Assembly: GCF_035222375.1 (NCBI RefSeq)
Contig: NC_085889.1
Span: 1,302,001-1,366,000 of the forward strand
Length of the DNA: 64,000 nt
Direction: 5' to 3'
DNA from: Podospora pseudocomata
Lineage: Eukaryota; Ascomycota; Sordariomycetes; Sordariales; Podosporaceae
In this document: positions 55,023 through 64,000 of the stretch, piece by piece
Layout of the letters: each line of letters begins with the position of its first letter
Position numbering within the stretch: the stretch's first letter is position 1
Notes under the pieces: generated by a model
Told to the model about the DNA's origin: nothing
The model's input: only the letters and a program-made list of their open reading frames with translations
The model's database searches: none
Made by a program: the position numbers and the translations under genes

Positions 55023-55951
55023 GTGTTGCTAGGAAGAAATCGTCAGCATGCAGAGAAGACCGGACGGAAGTAAACGAAGGTCGTCGGCAACGAGCCGACC
55101 CGCCGGGATGGTTTGTTTGCTGTCGGCAGTTGAAAGCCAAGACACGATGCCCCGATGCCCCGCATTCTGCTGTCTCCAACTTCGATGACGTTGTGGGGAA
55201 GATGGAACAGAATCATCGCGACAGTGGGCAAAAACGGGAAAACAGAGAATAAACAAGAAAATTTGAAGTTGGGTTTAGGCGCTAGGATATCTCAGTTGTC
55301 TTTATAGGCAAGAACCACAGACCACTCTACTCAAGTCAGGCAGACAGCTGTGCTGGTTTGATGCCTGCTCCTTCCTCACAACACAACACAGTTATGGGCC
55401 ATGCCCCGCTCACCATCGCCATCGCATAAAGAAATATTTCACAGTGCAACTGCTCTTATTCCTCTCATTCAGTCATTATCAATTAACCAAGCCCCATGTC
55501 CACCTCATCAGATCACTTGGGCCGGCGTTTCCCTCGGCATTCTTCCCACGCCATGTATGTCATCCACTGTGACCCTGCTCATTATCATGATTCTCGTGGC
55601 AGTCATCCTCTGCCCTTTCTCGACTCGACGACTCGACGACCCGACAACGCCATAGCACAATGACGCGCTTTACGACGATCGATTCGACGATAGCGTTCCT
55701 AAACGCCAGCAAATATGCATACGGCGACGCTTCCATTTCCATTTGGTGGAGCTAGATGACGGTTAGCCATGAAGCAAGCAGAGCACTGCAAGGGTAGCAC
55801 CTACGACTTCATGTCCTTCCTTTTGACAAATCGAGCATCTTCAGTGATTGGCCGACTTACGCCTCAGCGAAGGGTGTGTTTTCGTCGATTGTATGGCTCC
55901 CTTGTTTGGTGGGCCTCTTGTGCCCGGCCAGCCTTGTTGGTCGTTGGACAA
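55023..55951. other. intergenic
   Basis: Promoter side of the deacetylase. A short plus-strand frame (55401-55655) with a hydrophobic end has no supporting context and is not called. Confidence 0.45.
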
Positions 55952-56182
55952 TCAGACAAAATAAGCGCCGTTATTCGATGTCGTCTTTTCCAAACCCAAA
56001 TCCGATTGCGGCAGCTTATCCAACCATTTGCCTACTTTCTCCCGTCTTCCCATTGAAGGATACGGGGATGGCTGTTGGTAGCGCTCTGGTTGTTGACAAG
56101 GCTGAGGCTCCGGGCTGGGATCCTCTCCCTTGACAAGATCAATCAAGGGCTTGGCCACCTTCCAGTACAGGACAAACATCAT
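55952..56182 (-). CDS. possible small protein, 76 residues
   Basis: ATG-ATG start in acceptable context (CGCC before ATGATG), an uninterrupted 76-codon frame and mixed hydrophobic/Pro/Gln composition (MMFVLYWKVAKPLIDLVKGE, then QQPERYQQPSPYP). No family is recognised and no TATA or intron supports it. It could be chance. Confidence 0.25.
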   Translation of the reverse strand: MMFVLYWKVAKPLIDLVKGEDPSPEPQPCQQPERYQQPSPYPSMGRREKVGKWLDKLPQSDLGLEKTTSNNGAYFV

Positions 56183-57007
56183 GGCGAATTGATAATGATT
56201 ATTTACTCGAGATACCTAAAAGTATCGTGCCCAAGCTGCAGATATGTATAAAAGACGGTTCGGTCTTCGGCTTTCTTTTACGTCTTCTTGGAGCGACGGC
56301 TGTCAGGGACTGGGGATGCGGGCCCTAGCGGACGAGGTGGGGTTGGCGATGCCCGAGGTTTCCGTAAACATCAAAAAAAATCTTGAATTATGATGCTGAA
56401 AAGCAGGAAAGAGACGGATGGTTTGATGGGAGGGCATCGTTGATTTCTAATAGGGTTTGTGGTTGAACGGAGATCGGCTTTAACGGGTGTTCGGCATTTT
56501 CCAGGGGTCCGATTTGGGTGCAGGACAGCGAATGGTGTCTTGGAGGAAACACTGGATTGTCGATGGGAGGCCGAAGTCTGCGATCGGCAGAGACAGAAAC
56601 AGGCGGGGCAGGACGCGCTGTTAGTCAGCTGTGGGTAGGGGTTGCGACGCAACCTGGGCTGCCATGGCGGCGTGATAGGGAACAGATGGGCTTGATTGGG
56701 ACAAAAACGAGAGGGTACGGAGCAAATGCTCAGAGTGACAGGATCATGACTGTTGGCAATGCCTGAATATTGATATCTTTTGCAGGTTGACAAATAGCAA
56801 TCGATCGCGATCGCAATGTTTTGAGAAGACCGGAGTTGCTTATGCCCGATCTGCCTTGATGGCTTGACAATCAGCCCTTGCATCCATCCCACCCACCCAA
56901 CCACCCAACCACCGATATTGACGCTCCCTCGCGGCAACCCAGACAAAAAGTCACCACCAAAACACAACAAAAAGAACTCCCCAGTCGCTCTCTTCTCTCC
57001 GTACTCC
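56183..57007. other. intergenic
   Basis: A TATAAAAG lies near 56248. A 225-codon minus-strand frame (56371-57048) runs into the tRNA-Pro gene and is rejected. Confidence 0.5.
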
Positions 57008-57098
57008 GGGGCCACCCGGGGATTGAACCCGGGACCTCTCGCAAGCAATGCTGTAGGGTGAACCCTAAGCGAGAATCATACCACTAGACCAGCGGCCC
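57008..57098 (-). tRNA. tRNA-Pro (AGG), intron-containing
   Basis: On the minus strand the gene starts GGGCCGCTGGTCTAGTGGTA (acceptor and D arm). The anticodon loop is TTAGGG..T, giving AGG, and the T arm reads CCGGGTTCAATCCCCGG. The acceptor stem pairs GGGCCGC with GTGGCCC. An intron of about 19 nt (starting TTCACCC) sits at the canonical place, one base 3' of the anticodon. It serves proline codons CCU and CCC. Confidence 0.93.
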
Positions 57099-57127
57099 GA
57101 TGAAGAAGACAGCGAACGGGAGGGAAC

Positions 57128-57220
57128 GGGGCCACCCGGGGATTGAACCCGGGACCTCTCGCAATGCAGATGCTGTAGGGTGTACCCTAAGCGAGAATCA
57201 TACCACTAGACCAGCGGCCC
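57128..57220 (-). tRNA. tRNA-Pro (AGG), second tandem copy
   Basis: The mature sequence is identical to the copy at 57008-57098, on the same strand with 29 bp between them. The intron is about 21 nt and differs in several bases from the first copy, which fits an older duplication with the exons under selection. Confidence 0.93.
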
Positions 57221-57507
57221 TTGATGTTCTTTGGCGAGGTTAGTGACGAGAGAATGGGGTTTTCTGTCTCGCTGAGGGCTTTCTTTTTGACTCATTCGCC
57301 GGTTCGAGGGTTTGGTTGTGGCGGTGGTGGAAAGAGGGGTGGGCCTGGGTTCGGTGAGTGGACAAAGTTGTGCATTGCCAGATCTCGGGCCGCGTCTGCT
57401 CCGGATGTTATGTGCTCCCCGCTACTACGCCCGCTACCGAACATCCGGCAAAATCTCGCACAAAAGACCTTTTCCGGCTGCGAAAATGACCACATCCCGA
57501 TAAGCTA

Positions 57508-57578
57508 GCATCAGTGGTTTAGTGGTAAAATCCATCGTTGCCATCGATGGGCCCCGTGTTCGATTCACGGCTGATGCA
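57508..57578 (+). tRNA. tRNA-Gly (GCC)
   Basis: 71 nt. The acceptor GCATCAG pairs with CTGATGC, the D arm is GTTTAGTGGTAAAA, the anticodon loop TTGCCAT gives GCC, and the T arm is CCGTGTTCGATTCACGG; no intron. An identical gene in inverted orientation lies at 60975-61045. Confidence 0.95.
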
Positions 57579-58015
57579 TCTTTTGCCTGGGCGTGTTGAG
57601 TATGCTTTTTGGTACTTAGATATCAGGTTTCCTTGATCTTGCATTTTTGATTCAACTCCAAAGATGAGCGGAGCACTGTGCTGCGCCCTGACCACAACAG
57701 CCATCTGCCGAGAGCTGTTGGCGGGAATATCTCGCTGATAGCTAACGAAAATGTTGTGACACAGAGCATCAACACCAAACAGTTCGAACTGATTCGCCTG
57801 TCATGGCTGCCATCCGAAATCTCACTGACAGCACCGATTCCGGCGATTCGATCTGTGGGGCCGACGATAGTGGGGCTCCCTCCCGTTCATGCCTTCCCAT
57901 CATCGTCGGCATTTGATCAAGAGTCTTGGCCCTGACCACCATCGCCAACTTCATTTCCTTCAACTTTCACCACACTGAAAGGGATTTACGTCACTGAACG
58001 ACGTCACACCAAAAC
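57579..58015. other. intergenic
   Basis: 3' flank of tRNA-Gly, including a T-rich stretch at 57607-57613 that could help Pol III stop, and the promoter of the acetolactate decarboxylase gene. Confidence 0.5.
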
Positions 58016-58732
58016 ATGGCAGCCAACGAAGTCTACCAATACTCCCTGATATCCGCCCTCATGGACGGCGTAGCCTCCAACGGCATCCCCATATCCGACG
58101 TTTTGCGCCATGGCGACCACGGTCTTGGCACCTTTAAGAACATGGTTGGCGAGATGATTGTCCTCGACGGGGAGGTGTACCAGATGAAGGCCGACGGTTC
58201 GGTGGTACATGTCGACCCGGAAACAACCATCACACCCTTTGCAACGGTCACCAGATTCGACCCCACCACCACTGTCAAGGCTACGTTGAAAGATGGCAAG
58301 AAAGATCTTCAGGCGTTACTAGATGAGCTCCATCCAGAGGCAACGAACCATTTCCTCGCGATTAGGCTGGATGGGACGTTTGAGAGGATAGAGTTCAGGA
58401 CTGCGGGCGGGCAGTGCAGGCCGAGAGAGGGGATGGTGGATGTTTGCTCGAGGCAGACGACCCATACGTTTGAGGGGGAGAGGGGGACGGTGATTGGGTT
58501 TAGGTGCCCAGGGTATGTCATGGGGATTAATGTTGCGGGGGATCATTTGCATTTTATCAGTGAGGATCGGGAGAGGGGAGGGCATATATTGGGGTTTGAG
58601 ACCGAGGGGGAGATCGAGGTTGGCGTGGCGGTCATGTCGAACTTCCGCTTGGAACTTCCAAAGGGGGATAGAGAGTTTGATGAGGCGAAGTTGGTGAAGG
58701 ACGAGGAGGGGATTAAGGCTGTCGAAGGGTGA
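58016..58732 (+). CDS. alpha-acetolactate decarboxylase
   Basis: Single exon, 238 residues, ATG in AAAACATGG context. The whole length matches the family (PF03306). N-terminal features are VYQYSLISALMDGVASNGIP, then GDHGLGTFKNMVGEMIVLDG and EVYQ. The zinc site is HLH at 177-179 with His190 in GGH. No signal peptide, so cytosolic. It converts alpha-acetolactate to acetoin, linking branched-chain amino-acid or pyruvate overflow to butanediol metabolism. It is best known from bacteria and present in various filamentous fungi. The absence of an intron and this distribution are compatible with an old transfer from bacteria, but do not prove it. Confidence 0.9.
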   Translation: MAANEVYQYSLISALMDGVASNGIPISDVLRHGDHGLGTFKNMVGEMIVLDGEVYQMKADGSVVHVDPETTITPFATVTRFDPTTTVKATLKDGKKDLQALLDELHPEATNHFLAIRLDGTFERIEFRTAGGQCRPREGMVDVCSRQTTHTFEGERGTVIGFRCPGYVMGINVAGDHLHFISEDRERGGHILGFETEGEIEVGVAVMSNFRLELPKGDREFDEAKLVKDEEGIKAVEG

Positions 58733-59213
58733 GCAGTTAAGGGAAGTGACCTAATATCATGGTGATAGAGGGTTGGTGGTGGAGGAAGTCTTGGTTTGTC
58801 TTGGCAAGATCTTCCTCTTTCGCGCTAAAATTATTCCCAAAACAGCTCCGCATTCTCCGGGGCACAGCAGGCGTGGTGTACCTTAACTGACCGTCAATGA
58901 AGAGAAGCCATAAAGTACCTCAAAGGAACCAGGTGCAATGAGCTATCAGAAGCGAGGATGGCACTTCAGGTGAAGGGAAAGGTTACTTGTACCTGGGTAC
59001 TTCCTCGAACTGGACTTGTGTCACCGCAACAGCGGAGAATGCGATGTCGGGACTTTATCCGAGCTGTTCCCCAGGCCCACGTAAGCACGCCAGGCAACCA
59101 TGACTCCATGAGCGTCACCACGATAGCAGCGCAAACACCTCAATGTCCCCGGCGTGTTCTCTTGGAATCAGAATCATCGTTTTGCTCTATAACAATCGAC
59201 AGCAGCAGTCACG
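58733..59213. other. intergenic
   Basis: 3' region of the decarboxylase gene and promoter of the secreted-protein gene. Nothing else recognised. Confidence 0.5.
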
Positions 59214-60833
59214 ATGCGGATTGGCAGCCTGAGACATGCAGCCGTTTGGGTGGCTTGCCTGTCCCACCATGTGGCGGCTGTCAATCATCGGGACCCCGCC
59301 GAGGGGGCAGCCAGGATGAATGCTTACGAAATCTTCAACGCCATCCATTCCGCCATGCGACAATGGGGCTCATCTTTGAACCATAATGGCCTGTCAACTT
59401 TCGTCGCCACTATTCCTGCTGGAGTGACCTTGTACCACGGCACCTGGAGGTCAACTCCGCCACCTGGTCCAGAATGGCTCGCCTTCGAGATTGAGCACGC
59501 AGAGCTATTTGCTCACCCGCGATGGAAGTTTCCGCCGCGGGAGTTGAACACTGCGGGCTCTTCCATGCCGCTCCAGCGCCAACGAGGGATTTTCTTCCAG
59601 GGAGAAAATGATTATGAAGTTCGAGAAGATGGTGCAGATGAAAAAGGGTACCTCCAGATCTACCAAACGACACAGCCTGTTCGGCTGCTCTACCTAGACG
59701 GTACGAGTGCCGCCAACACGGAGATGGGCACCCTGGACTTGCAAGACTTTGTTATCCGAGGGGACCGCAATGCTGAAGCTTGGGATGAGTTCGGTCGTGC
59801 CAAAAGTCTCTGTGATATTGTCACGAGCTGGGGTCTTCAGGGTGTGATTCGGATGGAAGCCGGTTTTGAGATCATCAAATGCAACTTTTCTGACAGCATG
59901 GAGCTGGTTTCCGCTATCCAGCGTCCAGCTGATCCGTCCAACTCTGATGGGCTAGGCTGGGAAGGGTATGCTGAAGTTCACCCTTTTGAATGGATCAGCG
60001 CTGTTGCTCAGCGGTACCATGGTATTGGTGGCTCCAGGGTAGAGCTTGATTTCTCTTCCATGGTCTCGGCGATGTTTTACCCTGTCAACCTCACCAATGA
60101 CAAATCGTCAAAGCCAAATCTTCCACGATTGTGGTATGCAACAGAGGACGAGTTGCTGAGCATCAGGTCCCGCGTGGAGGAGGTGGTACATGAGCGCCTG
60201 GACGGCAAACACACTTCCATTAACTGGCAGGAGGTTACCGATCTGATCATCACACGCTATGCAGATAGGCTTTGGTTCATGGCAGAAAGAGCTCAGTCGA
60301 TATTGGAGTTCCAAGGCGAGCTCAACCATCTGACAAATACCCATGTCGACTACGGCGAGGAAGACATATATCATGCCGCCTGTTCACGCTGCGAACGCCA
60401 CTATATCCGCTCAGCCACGCCCAAGACTCCAGAAGACCATCTTATTCTCGCCGCCATAGAGGAAGTGACGCATGCTATCTGCGAGACACTATTCGTAGTG
60501 CGCCTTTCCATCAAGAATCGGATCAGGATTGACAAGCTCAAATACAACGACAAAGTACCTGCGAGCCGTATGGATGAACTTCTTCAATCTTCAAAGAAGG
60601 CTATCAGGGAGTTGATGGACCAGCTGAAGTGGACAAAATGGAAGGAGTGCACCACCTGTGACTTTCACGAGGTGTGCTTTGCGCCGCTGTGGCCTGTCGG
60701 TGACAAGGACTCGTACGAGCAGCCCAACTGCAGGAATCATTCTTCGATTCAGAATAGCTGGTGGGATAACCGGTACTGGGATATGCCGAAGATGCCGCAT
60801 GTGCCGAAGCCGCCTACGCGTGAGGACCTTTAA
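59214..60833 (+). CDS. secreted conserved fungal protein of unknown function
   Basis: Single exon, 539 residues. The N-terminus (MRIGSLRHAAVWVACLSHHV) is a likely signal peptide. The first half matches an uncharacterised family seen in many fungi: IPAGVTLYHGTWRSTPPPGP, EWLAFEIEHAELFA, PVRLLYLDGTSAANTEMGTL, DLQDFVIRG and GLQGVIRMEAGFEIIKCNFS. The second half has Cys pairs (CSRC; CTTCDFHEVC) that probably form disulfides. The LYHGT element resembles the HGT of ADP-ribosyltransferase folds, but I see no complete catalytic triad, so no activity is assigned. The next gene to the left is the decarboxylase, and the pair sits between inverted tRNA-Gly genes. Confidence 0.75.
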   Translation: MRIGSLRHAAVWVACLSHHVAAVNHRDPAEGAARMNAYEIFNAIHSAMRQWGSSLNHNGLSTFVATIPAGVTLYHGTWRSTPPPGPEWLAFEIEHAELFAHPRWKFPPRELNTAGSSMPLQRQRGIFFQGENDYEVREDGADEKGYLQIYQTTQPVRLLYLDGTSAANTEMGTLDLQDFVIRGDRNAEAWDEFGRAKSLCDIVTSWGLQGVIRMEAGFEIIKCNFSDSMELVSAIQRPADPSNSDGLGWEGYAEVHPFEWISAVAQRYHGIGGSRVELDFSSMVSAMFYPVNLTNDKSSKPNLPRLWYATEDELLSIRSRVEEVVHERLDGKHTSINWQEVTDLIITRYADRLWFMAERAQSILEFQGELNHLTNTHVDYGEEDIYHAACSRCERHYIRSATPKTPEDHLILAAIEEVTHAICETLFVVRLSIKNRIRIDKLKYNDKVPASRMDELLQSSKKAIRELMDQLKWTKWKECTTCDFHEVCFAPLWPVGDKDSYEQPNCRNHSSIQNSWWDNRYWDMPKMPHVPKPPTREDL

Positions 60834-60974
60834 GGAGCAACAAGAGAAACGTTTTCCCCGTTACATACCATGCAGAACAGCCTGTTGATGTCCGAAGATG
60901 AGTGAACCCCTGAAAAAGACAAGTCATGGTGAAGAAAAAAGAATCGGTCTTTTAAGGAAAGGCAAAAGTTTGAT

Positions 60975-61045
60975 TGCATCAGCCGTGAATCGAACACGGG
61001 GCCCATCGATGGCAACGATGGATTTTACCACTAAACCACTGATGC
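60975..61045 (-). tRNA. tRNA-Gly (GCC), inverted copy
   Basis: Identical in sequence to tRNA-Gly at 57508-57578, on the opposite strand about 3.4 kb away. Anticodon GCC, no intron. Confidence 0.95.
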
Positions 61046-61345
61046 TGTTGGATTTGTTGAAGGTCTGGGTCGGAGTGAGGCATTTTGTGTGCGGAGTTGC
61101 GTCCCGGGCCTAGCCCTGCATGATGGACAGGGGGCCCCCTTTTTTCTAAACATGCAATGGATTCCTGGCCCTTGATTGTAAATCATGAATGGGGAGGCAC
61201 ATAGGAAGCATTCTTTTGCTGGAAGTCATTGTATAAGAAAGGTATCAAGATAAACACAGTCACCCCCTGAAATTGATGAAGACATTTACAAGCACCACGC
61301 ATACATCATTATCCCGAGTATTTGCACCCGTCCGCCAAAATCAGC
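61046..61345. other. intergenic
   Basis: 5' flank of tRNA-Gly and 3' side of the P450 gene. No feature recognised. Confidence 0.5.
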
Positions 61346-63137
61346 TCAAGTCTCCCGCTTCATAACTCTTACATAGAAGTCATTGATCAAGAACAGGCCA
61401 AAGGCATTCGTCAACCTCCACGGTTTTGAGGGCTTAGCGACGGCCCAGTCGAAGTTGCGGAACCACTGTCATCTGGTTAGCACACCCGACGCTTCTCATC
61501 ATCGTATGTGTAGCCGACTTACCTCAAACATCATCTTGTTGATCTCCATCTGAGCCACGGGCTTGCCCAAGCACTGCCACTTTCCATGCCCGAAAGTCAA
61601 GTCGTTGATCCTGGTCATCATGTCCAGCTTCTGTTGATCAGTCTCCAGCAGCCACCTTTCAGGCCGGAAAACATCTGCATCTTCGCCGTAGAGCTCCTTG
61701 TCGTGATGTATGGCCAGTGTCGAGACACCAATGCAAGTCCCACCGGGCAAGAAAACCTTCTTCCCGTCGACCACGATGGTATCACCGCCGGCAGGCACAT
61801 CCTTTGGCAGCAGGTTCAACACAGGTGGCCAGATTCTGAGTCCTTCCCGGATGACGGCCTGCATGTACGGCATCTGCTTCGCAACAGCATGAGGAACAAT
61901 CCCATCACCCCAAGTTCTCTTGGCATGAACGGCATCAATCTCCTCTTGCAGTTTCTTTTGCACCCTCGGCGTACCCAAAACATGGAGCATGATGCCTCTC
62001 AACGCACCGGCGGTGGTATCAGACCCAGCAACCACTATCATGTCGTTAGCATTCCCGACCTGAACTTATACCCAAAGTAGGAAAAAAGAGAACTCACTCT
62101 GCTCCAAAACCTCACTCCTCAACTCATCCCCCCTCACCCCATGCCGATAAAAGCTCGCCAACATATCCCTCCTGGTATCTGTTGCCGCGTTCTCCACTCT
62201 CTCGTCGATATACCTGAACGTCTCCCTCATCATGGCGCCAAAACCGGTCTTATCCTTCGGGCTGGGTCCCAAAAACTTCCCAATCACCGGCGCCTGCACC
62301 AACCAAGCCAGATTCAGCGACATAAACATGTTCCCGATCAGCAACCCATCCTCTGAGCTCTTGACAAAGTTATTGATATCGCTATCCCGATCCAGCATCC
62401 CAAATGTGGTCCCAAACGCCACGAGCGAAATGACGTCCATGGTGAAGAACTGAATCTTCTTTGCCAAGTCCATCTTCTTCACAGGGCCGCCATCAACAGA
62501 GAGGTAGTTTCTGCGGATGAGATCGAGGAAGGCAACAACACGGCTGTCGACCGACCCTTCCAACTCGAGGTTTTCCCGGCCGGAGTACTATTTCCCTCGT
62601 TAATTTTGCTGATTCCAAGATGGAAAGCACAGAATCCCAACTCACCCCAGGTGCAATCTTCTTCCTGGTAGCATCATGCTTCTCCGTGTCCGCCTGACTG
62701 AAAATGTTATCCCTCTGGTACTCGACCCTCACCGCCTTGAAGTACCAGTCACTCCTCCGATATCCAGGTTTGGTGTTGACATGGATCCAGACCTCGGGTG
62801 ACGAGGAAAGAACAGAATTTGGTCCGATGCGTGCAATCTTGCCTGTAATCCCCAATCCATCATCAGCAATCACTCCTCAAACAAAAGCCATGATACACAA
62901 AGACTTACCATATCGTTCCGAAATATCATAATAATACTGATAAGCCCTCTCATTCCAAATCGACCAGTTATGCGGTATATCGCTCCAGCCCGCAAACCAC
63001 GGCCCCGGCACATGCGCCAACTTGAAGTACGTCCTGATTTGACTCAAGAAATAAACCGCAACGAAAGCCACAGTGATCTCAACCTTGTGCTCAGACACAA
63101 GGTCAACGACCTGAGTCAAGGTCTGGCTGACAGCCAT
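61346..63137 (-). CDS. cytochrome P450, pisatin-demethylase-like
   Basis: Five exons (62909-63137, 62646-62842, 62098-62587, 61523-62034, 61346-61465) give 515 residues, in phase. A TM anchor (ITVAVFVAVYFL-type, residues about 20-36) is followed by the hinge HVPGPWFAGWSD. The I-helix is MVAGSDTTAGALRG, the K-helix has EGLR (ExxR), then FRPERW, and the heme loop FGHGKWQCLGKP holds the cysteine ligand. The fourth exon's acceptor follows a perfect CTAAC branch site and restores the oxygen-binding groove. ISERYGKIARIGPNSVL and YSGRENLELEGSVD are typical of the pisatin demethylase group. It is an ER monooxygenase; substrate unknown, and no cluster partners are visible within the window. Confidence 0.9.
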
Positions 63138-63899
63138 GATGACCAACAAACAAGAACCAAAATGGAAAAGACGAGGATAGTCGTCGAAAAAAAACGAGGA
63201 TGCGAGTACCGAGAACCTGGGTCTGGCATCCAGCTATAAAACCACCTGAGAAGCATGTGGTTCCACAAAATCTCACTCACATCCACCCCAGCCCGCTTTC
63301 CTTCCGCAGGGCTACCTGTCGTGTCACCAATCACACGGCACTATCGATTCTCTTTAGACTCCTCCCAAAACCTGTCGCAATTCCCAGTCTCTGCCGTGAC
63401 AAGTATAGACCGCATTCTACAGCTTCCAAGTAAGTCTAGCGTCCCCGTTCTCCCGCCCGGAGCCAATGCAGCCCTTTGGTACCCCATCACCCATCACAGT
63501 CCCAGCAATTGCCCACCCCTCCAATCACAACCACCCTCCCGCTTTCCTGACCCATATGCAAAGCCGGCTGGCACCACAACTCCGGGGCTACGTCCGTGTC
63601 AAGAGGGGCAGAGGGGACAGAGGTCTCTAGAACAAAAAAAAACAAGGTAATGAGTTCTCAATCCCCCCACCATCATTGGCCCGCTAAAACTCTTATATGG
63701 TTGCCTGCCCCTAGCTCACACTTCCTGCATATCGCCCCTGTCATTCAACAACAACAACAACTCCACCACAGCACCATCATCCCCACCATCACCACCATCA
63801 CCGCCACTATCGTGGACAAAAGCCTTGCTAGTACAAATCCCCCCCTTTTCCCTCCCAGTCACCTCCATACAGCGCCTTCCTCGGATCATCCAAGTCCAA
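63138..63899. other. intergenic
   Basis: P450 promoter plus the 3' flank of the edge gene. CAA/CCA/ATC triplet-rich simple sequence lies at 63749-63810. No gene is recognised. Confidence 0.45.
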
Positions 63900-64000
63900 T
63901 CAGCCCAAAAACGGGCTACTAACCTGATACCCGATCAGCTTCTGCAAATCAGCGTCGTAATACTCGCAGATCTTCTCAAGCGAGGACGCCAAGTATTGGT
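63900..64000 (-). CDS. 3' end of a gene cut by the window edge
   Basis: The minus-strand frame entering from the edge reads QYLASSLEKICEYY, then DADLQKLIGYQ, with clear coding character. It then meets either a stop at 63900-63902 or a splice donor (CAG/GTTAGT) at 63926; a downstream stretch (ALYGGDWEGKGG) could be a later exon. Too little is present to name the family. Confidence 0.5.
   Translation of the reverse strand, partial: QYLASSLEKICEYYDADLQKLIGYQVSSPFLG

Noticed and set aside
56371-57048. 225-codon minus-strand open frame
   Set aside because: Its start lies inside the tRNA-Pro gene; no motif.
61346-63137. P450 plus MFS, chitinase, hydrolase and dehydrogenase as a secondary-metabolite cluster
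   Set aside because: The genes are dispersed over 57 kb among housekeeping genes, and no PKS, NRPS, terpene synthase or pathway regulator is present in the window.

Overview
The window comes from the nuclear genome of a filamentous ascomycete, most likely a Sordariomycete and probably Sordariales. The signs are short GT-AG introns (about 50-150 nt) with CTAAC/CTGAC-type branch sites, HET-domain incompatibility genes, a Tad-like LINE, a Fot1/pogo-type DNA transposon, a rhodopsin-domain fungal membrane protein and a divergent eS26/ubiquitin-eS31 pair. Species cannot be named from sequence alone.

The window has two parts. About 1-19.0 kb is accessory. It holds an apparently intact HET-domain gene (2949-4964), a short-chain dehydrogenase (5506-6494), a full-length but decayed Tad-like LINE bounded by a 14-bp target-site duplication (7032-13050), an internally deleted Fot1/pogo element with TA duplication and terminal inverted repeats (14116-15261), and two different decayed HET-domain genes (15931-16994 and 17255-19005).

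From about 19.4 kb the window is gene-rich and largely conserved. It contains a 5'-incomplete unknown gene, a 14-TM MFS exporter, a DUF829/PaxU-like hydrolase and a small single-pass membrane protein. Next come a four-CBS plus PB1 tail-anchored protein, mitochondrial ribosomal protein uS2m, an Spt10-like acetyltransferase and CCT-eta, then a rhodopsin-domain protein. After these lie eS26 head-to-head with ubiquitin-eS31, a membrane-anchored GH18 chitinase and a SET protein carrying a C-terminal chromodomain. The right end has a GH30 beta-1,6-galactanase, a polysaccharide deacetylase, two tandem intron-containing tRNA-Pro(AGG), an inverted pair of tRNA-Gly(GCC) flanking an acetolactate decarboxylase and a secreted unknown protein, and a pisatin-demethylase-like P450. 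One further gene is cut by the right edge.

There is no obvious single biosynthetic cluster. Shared themes are self/non-self recognition and transposon accumulation on the left, translation and proteostasis housekeeping in the middle, and cell-wall or plant-polymer enzymes on the right (chitinase, deacetylase, galactanase). Exon boundaries were read by eye from splice signals and phase. For most multi-exon genes the summed exon lengths are divisible by three, which supports the models.
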